This document shows positions 50,986 through 58,899 of a DNA stretch of 64,000 nt, in pieces (position 1 is the first letter of the stretch; every line of letters starts with the position of its first letter). The stretch comes from Ruminococcus sp. (GTDB lineage Bacteria; Bacillota; Clostridia; Oscillospirales; Acutalibacteraceae): assembly GCA_004558485.1 (NCBI GenBank), contig SFCS01000011.1, positions 23,981 to 87,980 of the forward strand, written 5' to 3'. The position numbers and the translations under genes were made by a program. The notes below the pieces were generated by a model, which saw only the letters and a list, made by a program, of their open reading frames with translations, made no database searches and was not told the DNA's origin.

Positions 50986-51786
50986 TCACGGCTTTGCGGG
51001 CGCATACAGATAGGCATTCTTCTGCCTTCCGATGCGCTCGATGGCGTGAAAAGTATACAAAATGTTGATTGCCGCCGATAAATTACGCCCTGTTAACTTC
51101 AGGCTCCTGCCCAGCTCTGCCGCCGTGAAGGTCTCCGGCAGCGGCGGCAGCAGCGCCGCAAGGTCGGCGGGCGCAGAAAGCACGGCGGCGTCTCCGACGG
51201 CGGTCGGCACGCGGTCCAGGCGATGCGCGCCGCGTCTGCCGTCGTTGCCCCAACCGTCGCGCAGACGGTATTCGATGACATCGAGCAGCTGTACCCGCAG
51301 GGTGAGATGCTCGTGAAACAGCTGATTTTTGATGAAAATGAGGGACGGGAGCGCGTCGGAGAGGCGTCCCGTGCGCGGAGAGCGGCGCGGCGGCAGCTCC
51401 TCGCCCGTCGCGGGATCGATCCAGACAAGCGTCTTTTGCCGCGGCAGCGGCAGCACCACCGTGACGGGATACCGCGGCAGCAGCACCTCCAATTTGGGGC
51501 GCAGCGCGGAAAAATTCCCGTTTTGAATTTCCGTGACCCGCTCGCCGTCGAAGATGTCGGCGACAGGCCCCTCGGGGAGCGGCACCTCATGGTGTCCCTC
51601 GTCGGGGTCAAGAAAAAATTTCAGCGTGGCGTGCAGCGTTTTTTCCCGCAGCCTGCCGATACTCTCCCGCGTTTTCTGCCGCTTTTCGGCGGCAGCGCGC
51701 GCGGTGGAAAGGGCGGCGGTAACATCTGCGACAGCCGCAGCATCATATGCTATCGCATATGATGCTGCATCAGAAATGCCGCACAT
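50986..51786 (-). CDS. Unknown protein, possible PD-(D/E)XK nuclease fold with winged helix
   Basis: About 266 residues. GHHEVPLPEG, VADIFDGERVTEIQNGNF and YPVTVVLPLPRQKTLVWID (about 85-140) give an E..D..ExQ series like a PD-(D/E)XK nuclease core. RSPRTGRLSDALPSL follows. The C terminus (FTAAELGRSLKLTGRNLSAA, AINILYTFHAIERIGRQKNA) is a winged helix. I know the family only as an uncharacterised Firmicutes protein. The start is uncertain: ATG 51786 with GAGGA overlaps the thioesterase end by 17 bases, and a 14-bp palindrome lies within the first 20 codons. Confidence 0.6.
   Translation of the reverse strand: MCGISDAASYAIAYDAAAVADVTAALSTARAAAEKRQKTRESIGRLREKTLHATLKFFLDPDEGHHEVPLPEGPVADIFDGERVTEIQNGNFSALRPKLEVLLPRYPVTVVLPLPRQKTLVWIDPATGEELPPRRSPRTGRLSDALPSLIFIKNQLFHEHLTLRVQLLDVIEYRLRDGWGNDGRRGAHRLDRVPTAVGDAAVLSAPADLAALLPPLPETFTAAELGRSLKLTGRNLSAAINILYTFHAIERIGRQKNAYLYAPAKP
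51736..51767. repeat. 14-bp perfect inverted repeat at a gene junction
   Basis: GCAGCATCATATGC and GCATATGATGCTGC flank TATC. There is no T-run, so it is not an ordinary terminator. It lies within the first codons of the unknown gene at 50986 and just past the thioesterase stop. It may fold in the mRNA or be a protein site. Confidence 0.6.
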
Positions 51787-52531
51787 AGTCGTCCTCATAG
51801 CACAGTCTGCCGACAAACGCCGTGCCGCGGTTGTGTTCGCCCGCCATCCACACCGTGCCGCCCGTGCCGTTTTCCGTTTCCTCCCGCACCTCGGCGACGG
51901 AAAGGGTCAGCCGATCCGCAAGCCGCACCTCGCGTTCAAAGCAGATCGCAAGCTCAAAAAGCCGCTTTCTGTCCATGCCGCTCGGCAGGTTGTCGCAGAT
52001 ATAGTCGGCATAGCAGGTGTTGTTGACATGCCCGTTCTGATCCAGCTCGCTGTAACGCGGTTTTATTGCCGCGATTTCGGTGAGCGGCGGCGGGGTCTCC
52101 TTTTTCGGATCGGGACAACCGTTTTTCGTCGGGTCGGTCGGCACCTCCGCGTCAAGCGCCGACGGGCGCAGCAGCCGGTGCTCCTTCGCGTCCACCAGCG
52201 CGAACGCGGTGACGCCCTCGGTGAGCGGCGTTCCGTTTTCGTCGCACAGCGTATAGCAGCGGAACATCTGCACGCCGCGGGTCTCACGGTGCCAGGTGGT
52301 GAGCGTCACCCGCTCCCCCACCGTCGGCAGACGGTGAAACCGCACCCGCAGACGGGTGACGACAAACGCCAGCGACCGCTCGAAAAGCGCGCGGCAGGAA
52401 AGCCCCAATTCCGTGAACTGCTGCTCGCCGATCTCCTGCTGCCACCGCAAAAGCGCCGACGGGCGCAGCGTCGCCGTCGGATCGACGGCATAAGTCGGCA
52501 CTGCCGCCGTCATGCTGTATCGTTTTTCCAT
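51770..52531 (-). CDS. Acyl-ACP thioesterase
   Basis: 253 residues, double hotdog fold. The N-terminal hotdog has LRPSALLRWQQEIGEQQF and VVTRLRVRFHRLPTVGERV. The C-terminal one has RYSELDQNGHVNNTCYADYI (about 165-185) with the catalytic Asn and His (NxHxNN) of plant FatA/FatB-like enzymes. It frees fatty acids from ACP in the cytoplasm. Start ATG 52531; 18 bases downstream of serS and possibly in its operon. Confidence 0.87.
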   Translation of the reverse strand: MEKRYSMTAAVPTYAVDPTATLRPSALLRWQQEIGEQQFTELGLSCRALFERSLAFVVTRLRVRFHRLPTVGERVTLTTWHRETRGVQMFRCYTLCDENGTPLTEGVTAFALVDAKEHRLLRPSALDAEVPTDPTKNGCPDPKKETPPPLTEIAAIKPRYSELDQNGHVNNTCYADYICDNLPSGMDRKRLFELAICFEREVRLADRLTLSVAEVREETENGTGGTVWMAGEHNRGTAFVGRLCYEDDYVRHF

Positions 52532-52549
52532 GCTTCTATCCTTATTATA

Positions 52550-53830
52550 TTACGGACGGATGACATCCACGCCCATGAACGGACGCAGCACCTCCGGCAC
52601 GGTGACCGAGCCGTCGGCATTCTGATATTGCTCGACGATGGCGGGCATCACGCGGCTGGTCGCCAGACCCGACGCATTGAGTGTGTGCGCAAACTGCAGC
52701 TTGCCGTTTTCATCGCGGTATTTCACATTGCCGCGGCGCGCCTGATAGTCGCGCGCGTTGGACGCGGAGCTGACCTCCTTATAGATGCCCATGGACGGGA
52801 TCCACACCTCGATGTCATAGGTGCGCGCCATAGAGAACGAGCAGTCGCCCGCCGCCAGCTTGCTGAGGCGATAGTGCAGTCCCAGCTCATGCACCAGGCG
52901 CTGCGCCTTGCCGACCAGCTCCTCAAAGGCGGCATCCGAGCCGTCGGCGGTGGTATACTGTACCATCTCCACCTTGTTGAACTGGTGACCGCGGATCATG
53001 CCGCGCTCCTCGGAGCGGTAGCTGCCCGCCTCGCGGCGATAGCAGGGGGTGTAGGCAATATACTTGCGCGGCAGCTCGGCGGCGGTGAGAATTTCGTCGC
53101 GGTGCAGGTTGACAAGCGCCGTCTCCGCCGTCGGCAGCAGGAATTTTTCATCGCTCGAGGTCGGGTTCTTGATCCAATAGACCTCGTCGGCAAATTTCGG
53201 GAACTGTCCCGCCACATAGCCGCAGGTGTAGTTTAACATATGCGGCGGCAGGATCAGCTCATACCCGTCCTTCAAATGCTCCGTGATGAAGAAATTGAGC
53301 AGCGCCCACTCCAGGCGCGCGCCCATGCCGCGATAGAGCCACGAGCCGTTGCCCGCGATCTTTGCGCCGCGCTCATAGTCGATCATGCCGAGGCTTTCGC
53401 AAAGCTCGACATGGTTTTTCGCCGGAAAATCAAACTGCGGCTGCTCCCCGTCATAGGAAAGCGGCACATTCTGCTCTTTTCCGCCCGCGACCACATCGGG
53501 ATCGGGCAGGTTCGGCAGACGCAGCATCTGCTCGCGCAGCGCCGCCTCGACCTCGGCAAGCATCGCATCCTTTTCCTTGATGGCGGCGGACAGCGTTTTC
53601 ATTTCCGCCATGACGGCCGCGACATCGCCGCCCTCCTTTTTGATCTGCGGGATCTTCTTCGTGACGGCGTTTTGCTCCGCCTTCATGCTGCCGACCTCGC
53701 TTTGCAGCGCGCGGCGCTTTTCGTCAAGGGACAAAATTTCGTCCACCGCGGCGTCGAGATCCATTTCCCGCTTTTTGATCGCCGCCTTCACAGCGTCGGT
53801 CTCGGTGCGGATGCGTTTTAAGTCTAACAT
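52550..53830 (-). CDS. serS: Seryl-tRNA synthetase
   Basis: 426 residues. An N-terminal coiled-coil tRNA arm (about 1-105) precedes the class II core: motif 2 YRREAGSYRSEERGMIRGHQ (about 268-287) and motif 3 LNASGLATSRVMPAIVEQYQ (about 380-399). It charges tRNA-Ser and tRNA-Sec. It lies 36 bases after parB with no room for a T-box, so it seems to be read from upstream. Confidence 0.96.
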   Translation of the reverse strand: MLDLKRIRTETDAVKAAIKKREMDLDAAVDEILSLDEKRRALQSEVGSMKAEQNAVTKKIPQIKKEGGDVAAVMAEMKTLSAAIKEKDAMLAEVEAALREQMLRLPNLPDPDVVAGGKEQNVPLSYDGEQPQFDFPAKNHVELCESLGMIDYERGAKIAGNGSWLYRGMGARLEWALLNFFITEHLKDGYELILPPHMLNYTCGYVAGQFPKFADEVYWIKNPTSSDEKFLLPTAETALVNLHRDEILTAAELPRKYIAYTPCYRREAGSYRSEERGMIRGHQFNKVEMVQYTTADGSDAAFEELVGKAQRLVHELGLHYRLSKLAAGDCSFSMARTYDIEVWIPSMGIYKEVSSASNARDYQARRGNVKYRDENGKLQFAHTLNASGLATSRVMPAIVEQYQNADGSVTVPEVLRPFMGVDVIRP

Positions 53831-53866
53831 ACAGAAACTTCCCTTCCATTGCCAAATGATCTGTCT

Positions 53867-54715
53867 TTATTTTGAGAGCCGGTTTGCCAGCTCCTGCAAA
53901 TCCTCGCGGTCATAAAACTCGAGCGACAGCGTGCCGCTCTTCTCCCCGACCGTCACCCGCACCTTGCGGGAGAGCGCCTCGGAGAGCGCCAGCTCCACCT
54001 CGTCATAAAAGCTGTCCCGCCGAAAAGCGGTCGCGCGCGGCGTTTTTTTCTCGCGTTGTGCCGCGCGGGCCTGGCGCTCCAGCTCTCTGACCGACGCGCC
54101 GCTCCTTGCGGCGTTCTTTGCCGTCTCGACCTGAAGCTCCGGCGCAAACGACAGAATGGCGCGCGCGTGTCCCGCGCTGAGCGTGCCGTCGGCGACCATG
54201 GCGGTCACCTCCTCCGGCAGGTTCAAAAGCCGCAGCGCATTGGCAACGGCGGGGCGGGATTTGTTGACGATGTGCGCCGTCTCCTCCTGCGTCAGCCCAT
54301 AGCTTTCCATGAGCTTTTGGAATCCGAGCGCTTCCTCCATCGGGTTTAAGTCCTCGCGCTGCAAATTTTCAATGAGCGCCAGTTGCGCCGCCTCTTTGTC
54401 CGAAAGCTCGCGGATGACGACGGGCAGCTCGGTCAGCCCCGCCATGCGGGACGCGCGATACCGCCGCTCACCGGCAACGATCTGATACCCGCCGCCCGAC
54501 ATCGGCCGCACCAAAAGCGGCTGCAAAACGCCGTGCTGCGCGATGGACGCGGACAATTCGGCAAGCGCCTCGTCGTCAAACGCCTTGCGCGGCTGCTCGC
54601 GGTTCGGCTCGATCTCGCCGATCGGCAGCGTCACCGCCTTGCCGGCATCCTCCAGCGCGTTTTCCACAAACAAAAGCTCCAGTCCCTTGCCGAGACCGCC
54701 TTTTTTCTGTGCCAT
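53867..54715 (-). CDS. parB: Chromosome partitioning protein ParB/Spo0J
   Basis: 282 residues. The N-terminal CTPase/ParB box has REQPRKAFDDEAL and VAGERRYRASRMAGL (about 78-92, GERRxR). The central HTH (EALGFQKLMESYGLTQEETA) binds parS, and the C terminus (LSEALSRKVRVTVGEKSGTL) dimerises. It loads SMC and segregates origins. No parS site was seen in the window. It lies 11 bases after parA. Confidence 0.95.
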   Translation of the reverse strand: MAQKKGGLGKGLELLFVENALEDAGKAVTLPIGEIEPNREQPRKAFDDEALAELSASIAQHGVLQPLLVRPMSGGGYQIVAGERRYRASRMAGLTELPVVIRELSDKEAAQLALIENLQREDLNPMEEALGFQKLMESYGLTQEETAHIVNKSRPAVANALRLLNLPEEVTAMVADGTLSAGHARAILSFAPELQVETAKNAARSGASVRELERQARAAQREKKTPRATAFRRDSFYDEVELALSEALSRKVRVTVGEKSGTLSLEFYDREDLQELANRLSK

Positions 54716-54726
54716 ACTTTGCCCCC

Positions 54727-55488
54727 TTACTGCGCGGCGATCAGCTCGGCAGCCAGCGCATCATACGCCGCCGCCCCCTTGCCGCCGCGATCATAATAGC
54801 CGATCGGTTGCCCGAAGCTCGGCGCCTCCGACAGACGCACCGAACGCGGAATGACCGTCGAAAACACCTTGCGCGGGAAAAAGCGCTTCACCTCCCGCAG
54901 CACCTGCTGCGTGAGATTGAGCCGCCCGTCGAACATGGTGAGCAAAACGCCCTCGATGTCGAGCTGCGGATTGTAAAGCCGCTTTATTTGCCGCACCGTG
55001 CCCATGAGCTGGGACAGCCCCTCGAGCGCATAATATTCGCACTGGATCGGCACAAGAAAGGTGTCGGCGGCACAAAGGCCGTTGAGCGTCAAAAGCCCCA
55101 GTGACGGCGGGCAGTCGATGAGAATGAAGTCATAGTCGTCCCGCAGCGCCGCCAGCGCCGCTTTCAGGCGGTTTTCCCGTCTCGTCATTTCGACAAGCTC
55201 GATCTCCGCACCCGCCAGCTGAATACTGGACGGCAGCACCGACAGCCCCGCAAATTTGGTGCGCACCACCACATCGGCGGGCTTTGCCCCGCCGGAGAGC
55301 AGCTCATAGGTGGAGGCGGCAACGGCGCGCTTGTCGATGCCGACGCCGCTCGTGGCGTTACCCTGCGGATCGATGTCCGCAAGCAGCACCCGCTTTCCGG
55401 CAGTCCCCAGCGCCGCCGACAGATTGACCGAGGTCGTGGTCTTGCCGACGCCGCCCTTCTGATTGACCACCGCAATGATCTTTGCCAT
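54727..55488 (-). CDS. parA: Chromosome partitioning ATPase ParA/Soj
   Basis: 253 residues. The deviant Walker A KGGVGKTTTSVNL (about 11-23), Walker A' DIDPQGNATSG (about 40) and Walker B FILIDCPPSLG (about 118-128) are complete. It binds DNA with ATP and works with ParB. I start at ATG 55488 (RBS GAGGGGGAG). A TATACT box lies at 55535-55540 on this strand. Confidence 0.95.
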   Translation of the reverse strand: MAKIIAVVNQKGGVGKTTTSVNLSAALGTAGKRVLLADIDPQGNATSGVGIDKRAVAASTYELLSGGAKPADVVVRTKFAGLSVLPSSIQLAGAEIELVEMTRRENRLKAALAALRDDYDFILIDCPPSLGLLTLNGLCAADTFLVPIQCEYYALEGLSQLMGTVRQIKRLYNPQLDIEGVLLTMFDGRLNLTQQVLREVKRFFPRKVFSTVIPRSVRLSEAPSFGQPIGYYDRGGKGAAAYDALAAELIAAQ

Positions 55489-55577
55489 GTTTCTCCCCCT
55501 CTCATGGGCGCAAAAAACTACTATACGGTATTCAGTATAACACACTTTCCTCCCGCTGAAAAGCCCTTTTTGCAGAA

Positions 55578-55710
55578 AAAAGAAAACGGCGCAAAAGCGC
55601 CGTTTTCGTGTGCGATAAACCGACAACACCCCTCCCCTGCAGGAAGAAAAACAACGTTTTTTCTTCCTGCCGCTCCCCTTTTGTGAAAAGAGAGGAGCCT
55701 TTTGTGGGTG
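55578..55710. repeat. Cluster of hairpins and short repeats
   Basis: GAAAACGGCG/CGCCGTTTTC (55581-55606) is a terminator-like stem. GCAGGAAGAAAAA/TTTTTTCTTCCTGC (55637-55669) is a longer hairpin. CTCCCCTTTTGTGAAAAGAG (55672-55691) is related to 39566-39590. No gene is visible in this 150-base piece. Confidence 0.5.
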
Positions 55711-55727
55711 CGCCTATTTTCGGTTCT

Positions 55728-55928
55728 TCATTTCGCTGTCGGTTTTACATTGTCGGCGGGCGGAAGATCGAAGGTGATGCTGCCGTTTTGCGCCTCGAAC
55801 GCGCGGATGTTTTCACGGATGAGCACCAACACATGGCTATTGAGCGACCGCCCCTCATATTCCGCCACAAAGCCGAGCTTTTTCAGCATTTCCTCCTCCA
55901 TACGAATGGATACACTTTTTACAGACAC
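55728..55928 (-). CDS. Arc-like ribbon-helix-helix protein
   Basis: 66 residues: VKSVSIRMEEEMLKKLGFVA and RSLNSHVLVLIRENIRAFE, a beta strand and two helices as in Arc/CopG, then a flexible tail. It is divergent from the SLOG gene across an AT-rich spacer with an AAAATAAA/TTTATTTT inverted repeat, so it is likely a repressor of both. G+C is lower than in the neighbours. Confidence 0.8.
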   Translation of the reverse strand: MSVKSVSIRMEEEMLKKLGFVAEYEGRSLNSHVLVLIRENIRAFEAQNGSITFDLPPADNVKPTAK

Positions 55929-55937
55929 ACAATCACC

Positions 55938-55987
55938 TCAAAATAAATGTATTGTGTGTTTATTTTATAGAAAATATGTGCTATACT
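55938..55987 (+). promoter_or_regulatory. Promoter and candidate RHH operator of the SLOG gene
   Basis: AAAATAAA (55938-55945) and TTTATTTT (55957-55964) are exact inverted repeats. TTTATT (55959-55964), 17-bp spacer and TATACT (55982-55987) give a promoter whose -35 lies in the right arm. Confidence 0.6.
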
Positions 55988-56037
55988 TTTCTATATGGAT
56001 ATATCATATATCTATAATATATAAGGGGGTAATAGTT

Positions 56038-56376
56038 TTGAAAGTCGCTGTTATCGGCTCGCGCGGAATTTTTATTGACGATTTCGGGAGATACCTTCCC
56101 GAAAATACAACAGAAATTTTATCGGGTGGCGCAAGAGGTGTGGACAGTTGCGCGGAAAACTATGCGCGAGAGCATCATATTCTTTTTACAGCATTCCTTC
56201 CCGCATACGAAAAATTCGGTCGCAATGCTCCGTTAAAGCGCAACCTTGAAATCATTAGAAACGCCGATTTGGTGCTGGCGTTCTGGGATGGCAACTCTCG
56301 CGGAACAAAACATGTCATTGACAACTGTCATAAAATGGGGACGCCTGTTCAAGTATATATATTGCCTGCGCCATAA
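56038..56376 (+). CDS. SLOG-domain protein (DUF2493/YspA-like)
   Basis: 112 residues. VAVIGSRGIF (strand and loop), EILSGGARGVDSCAENYA (about 30-47, GGARGVD phosphate-binding loop) and DLVLAFWDGNSRGTKHVIDN (about 82-101) are the three boxes of the SLOG nucleotide-binding superfamily. Such proteins bind nucleotides or signals such as modified NAD/cADPR, and many sit in phages, plasmids and defence loci. The start is TTG after AAGGGGGT. It is AT-richer than its surroundings and paired with a divergent RHH regulator, which suggests acquisition. Confidence 0.78.
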   Translation: MKVAVIGSRGIFIDDFGRYLPENTTEILSGGARGVDSCAENYAREHHILFTAFLPAYEKFGRNAPLKRNLEIIRNADLVLAFWDGNSRGTKHVIDNCHKMGTPVQVYILPAP

Positions 56377-56379
56377 CAC

Positions 56380-56412
56380 AAAAATGCCGCACATTTCGTG
56401 CGGCATTTTTCG
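56380..56412. terminator. Bidirectional terminator after the atp operon
   Basis: Stem AAAATGCCGCAC/GTGCGGCATTTT with A- and T-runs; it ends the atp operon on the minus strand and the SLOG gene on the plus strand. Confidence 0.88.
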
Positions 56413-56414
56413 CG

Positions 56415-56678
56415 TTATTCATCGAACTTGAAGCTTCCGGAGAGCAGCGTCACGCCTTTGTCGGCGACGGTGAGCAGACCGTCGGACAGGTGCGCGCCGC
56501 GCACCGTGCCGTCGGGCAATTCGATCGTGCAATCGCCGTCCGCGACGGCGGTCACAAACGGGATATGCCCCGCCATGATCGCCAGATCGCCCTCCACCCC
56601 GCGCAGGGACAGAAAGGTGGCGTCGCCGCTGAAAAGATCGCCGTCCGGCGACGAAACGGTCAGATGAAAGCTGTTCAT
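56415..56678 (-). CDS. atpC: ATP synthase epsilon subunit, short form
   Basis: 87 residues: LTVSSPDGDLFSGDATFLSL and GDLAIMAGHIPFVTAV form the N-terminal beta sandwich that binds gamma and the c-ring. The usual C-terminal two-helix part (about 45 residues), which inhibits hydrolysis in other bacteria, is absent. The gene overlaps atpD by 4 bases and is followed by the operon terminator, so the shortness looks real. Confidence 0.92.
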   Translation of the reverse strand: MNSFHLTVSSPDGDLFSGDATFLSLRGVEGDLAIMAGHIPFVTAVADGDCTIELPDGTVRGAHLSDGLLTVADKGVTLLSGSFKFDE

Positions 56679-58075
56679 GCCGTCTCACCCTTTGCCTTTT
56701 TCACCGCCTCGTCGATCGTGCCGACGAACAGGAACGCGGACTCGGGCAGGTCGTCATGCTTGCCCTCGATGATTTCCTTGAACCCGCGGATGGTCTCGGC
56801 AAGCGGCACATACGTGCCGGGGATGCCGGTGAACTTCTCGGACACATCGAACGGCTGGGACAAGAAGCGCTGGATTTTTCTCGCGCGCTGCACCAGCAGC
56901 TTGTCGTCGTCCGACAGCTCATCCATGCCCATGATGGCAATAATATCCATCAGTTCTTTATACCGCTGCAAAATGCGCTGTACCTCACGCGCCACCGCAT
57001 AGTGCTCCTCGCCGAGGATCTCCGGCGAAAGGATGCGGCTCGTCGACTCCAGCGGATCGACCGCCGGATAGATGCCCTGCGACGAGATGGCACGGGACAG
57101 CACCGTCGTCGCATCCAGGTGCGCAAAGGTGGTCGCCGGCGCGGGATCGGTCAGGTCGTCCGCAGGGACATACACCGCCTGCACCGAGGTGATCGAGCCC
57201 TTTTTCGTCGAGGTGATGCGCTCCTGCAGCGCGCCCATTTCGTTTGCCAGCGTCGGCTGATAGCCGACCGCGGACGGCATACGGCCGAGCAGCGCCGATA
57301 CCTCGCTGCCCGCCTGCGTGAAGCGGAAGATGTTGTCGATGAACAGCAGCACATCCTGCCCCTCATCGTCACGGAAATATTCCGCCATCGTCAGCCCCGA
57401 CAGCGCCACGCGCATACGCGCGCCGGGCGGCTCGTTCATCTGTCCGTAGACAAGCGCCGTTTTGGACAGAACGCCCGATTCCTTCATTTCGTTATACAGA
57501 TCGTTGCCCTCACGGGTGCGCTCGCCGACGCCGGTGAACACGGAAAGTCCGCCGTGCTGCTTGGCGATGTTGTTGATAAGCTCCATGATGAGCACCGTTT
57601 TGCCGACGCCTGCGCCGCCGAAAAGACCGATCTTGCCGCCCTTGGAATAGGGGCAGAGCAGGTCGATGACCTTGATGCCGGTCTCCAGAATTTCGGTCGA
57701 GGTAGACAGCTCGTCAAACGCGGGCGCCTGCCGATGGATGTCCCGCCGCTCGGCGTTTTCCGGCGCGGGCTCGTTGTCCACGGGATCGCCCAGCACATTG
57801 AAAATTCTGCCGAGCGTTTCCTTGCCGACCGGCACACGGATGGGATAACCCGTGTCGGTGACGGCGGTGTCGCGCGTCAAGCCGTCGGTGGAGTCCATCG
57901 CGATGCAGCGCGCGGTGTTATCACCGATATGCTGCGCCACCTCCACCGTCAAGGTGCGTTCGCCGACCGGCATGGTCAGGGCGTTGTTCAGCGACGGCAG
58001 CTTGCCGTTTTCAAACCGCACGTCCACAACAGGTCCCATGACCTGTACCACGCGGCCGTTTGCTTTCTCCGCCAT
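56675..58075 (-). CDS. atpD: ATP synthase beta subunit
   Basis: 466 residues. GLFGGAGVGKTVLIMELI (P-loop, about 153-170), GERTREGNDLY (catalytic Glu), QDVLLFIDNIFRFTQAG (Walker B) and the DELSDDDKLLVQRARK (DELSEED-like) loop. Catalytic subunit of F1. It lies 26 bases after atpG. Confidence 0.97.
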   Translation of the reverse strand: MAEKANGRVVQVMGPVVDVRFENGKLPSLNNALTMPVGERTLTVEVAQHIGDNTARCIAMDSTDGLTRDTAVTDTGYPIRVPVGKETLGRIFNVLGDPVDNEPAPENAERRDIHRQAPAFDELSTSTEILETGIKVIDLLCPYSKGGKIGLFGGAGVGKTVLIMELINNIAKQHGGLSVFTGVGERTREGNDLYNEMKESGVLSKTALVYGQMNEPPGARMRVALSGLTMAEYFRDDEGQDVLLFIDNIFRFTQAGSEVSALLGRMPSAVGYQPTLANEMGALQERITSTKKGSITSVQAVYVPADDLTDPAPATTFAHLDATTVLSRAISSQGIYPAVDPLESTSRILSPEILGEEHYAVAREVQRILQRYKELMDIIAIMGMDELSDDDKLLVQRARKIQRFLSQPFDVSEKFTGIPGTYVPLAETIRGFKEIIEGKHDDLPESAFLFVGTIDEAVKKAKGETA

Positions 58076-58101
58076 TGGTCGTTCCTCCTTTTTTTGAAGC
58101 C

Positions 58102-58893
58102 TCAGGAGCCTGCCACGATTTCCGTGATCTCCTGTGTGATCGTGCTCTGTCGCGCACGGTTATATTGCAGCTGCAGCTCGTCGATCATGGTCTGCGCGTT
58201 CTTGCCGGCGGCATCCATCGCCACCCGCCTTGCCGCCACCTCGCTGGCAAAGCTCTCCATGACGGCGGCAAACAGCTTGCCCGCCACAAAGGTCGGCACC
58301 GCCGCGTCGAGAATGGTCGCGGCGTCCGGCTCGAAAATGACGCCCGTGTCCCCCTTTTCCTCCGCCGTGAGCGGCAGGATCCATCTGACCTCCGCCACCT
58401 GGCTCATCATGGAAACATAGCGGGTGCAGAGGATGCCGAGCCGATCAAATTCCCCCGCCGCGAACCTTGCGCAAAGCGTTTTCGCCGTTTCGAGCGCGTT
58501 TTCATAGGAAAAAAACTCCGAGGAAACAAAGGCCGCCCCCGTGCGGTCGCACGCGCGTTTGCCGATCGCGGTGACGGCGGCATCGGGAAATTCCCGCAAA
58601 AGGCGGAAGATGTTGGCGTTATATCCGCCCGCCAGCCCGCGGTCGCCCGCGATGACGACGAGCATCGTTTTGTCGCCGCCCTGTCGCATATAGGGGCTTT
58701 TTCTGCACTCCCCGCAGGCGGCAAGCAGCGCCACCGTCTCCTCCACCGCCGCCGCATACTGCCGACTTTTCAGCATATGCTCGTTGGCGCGGCGGATCTT
58801 GGACGACGCCACCAGCCCCATCGCCTTTGTCAGCTGCAGGGTGGAGGAAACGCTCTTGATGCGGGTGCGCAGCGCTTTAATATCCGCTCCCAT
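58102..58893 (-). CDS. atpG: ATP synthase gamma subunit
   Basis: 263 residues: IKALRTRIKSVSSTLQLTKA at the start, DRGLAGGYNANIFR in the middle and RMAMDAAGKNAQTM-like RVAMDAAGKNAQTMIDELQL with YNRARQSTITQEITEIVAG at the end. The two long helices form the rotor shaft. It is slightly shorter than average (about 285). It follows atpA by 6 bases. Confidence 0.95.
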   Translation of the reverse strand: MGADIKALRTRIKSVSSTLQLTKAMGLVASSKIRRANEHMLKSRQYAAAVEETVALLAACGECRKSPYMRQGGDKTMLVVIAGDRGLAGGYNANIFRLLREFPDAAVTAIGKRACDRTGAAFVSSEFFSYENALETAKTLCARFAAGEFDRLGILCTRYVSMMSQVAEVRWILPLTAEEKGDTGVIFEPDAATILDAAVPTFVAGKLFAAVMESFASEVAARRVAMDAAGKNAQTMIDELQLQYNRARQSTITQEITEIVAGS

Positions 58894-58899
58894 TCACCC

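Noticed and set aside
51736..51767. Palindrome as a transcription terminator
   Set aside because: No T-run follows on either strand.
53831..53866. T-box leader for serS
   Set aside because: Only 36 bases separate parB and serS, far too few for a T-box.
53867..55488. parS site near parAB
   Set aside because: No close match to TGTTTCACGTGAAACA was seen in or around these genes.
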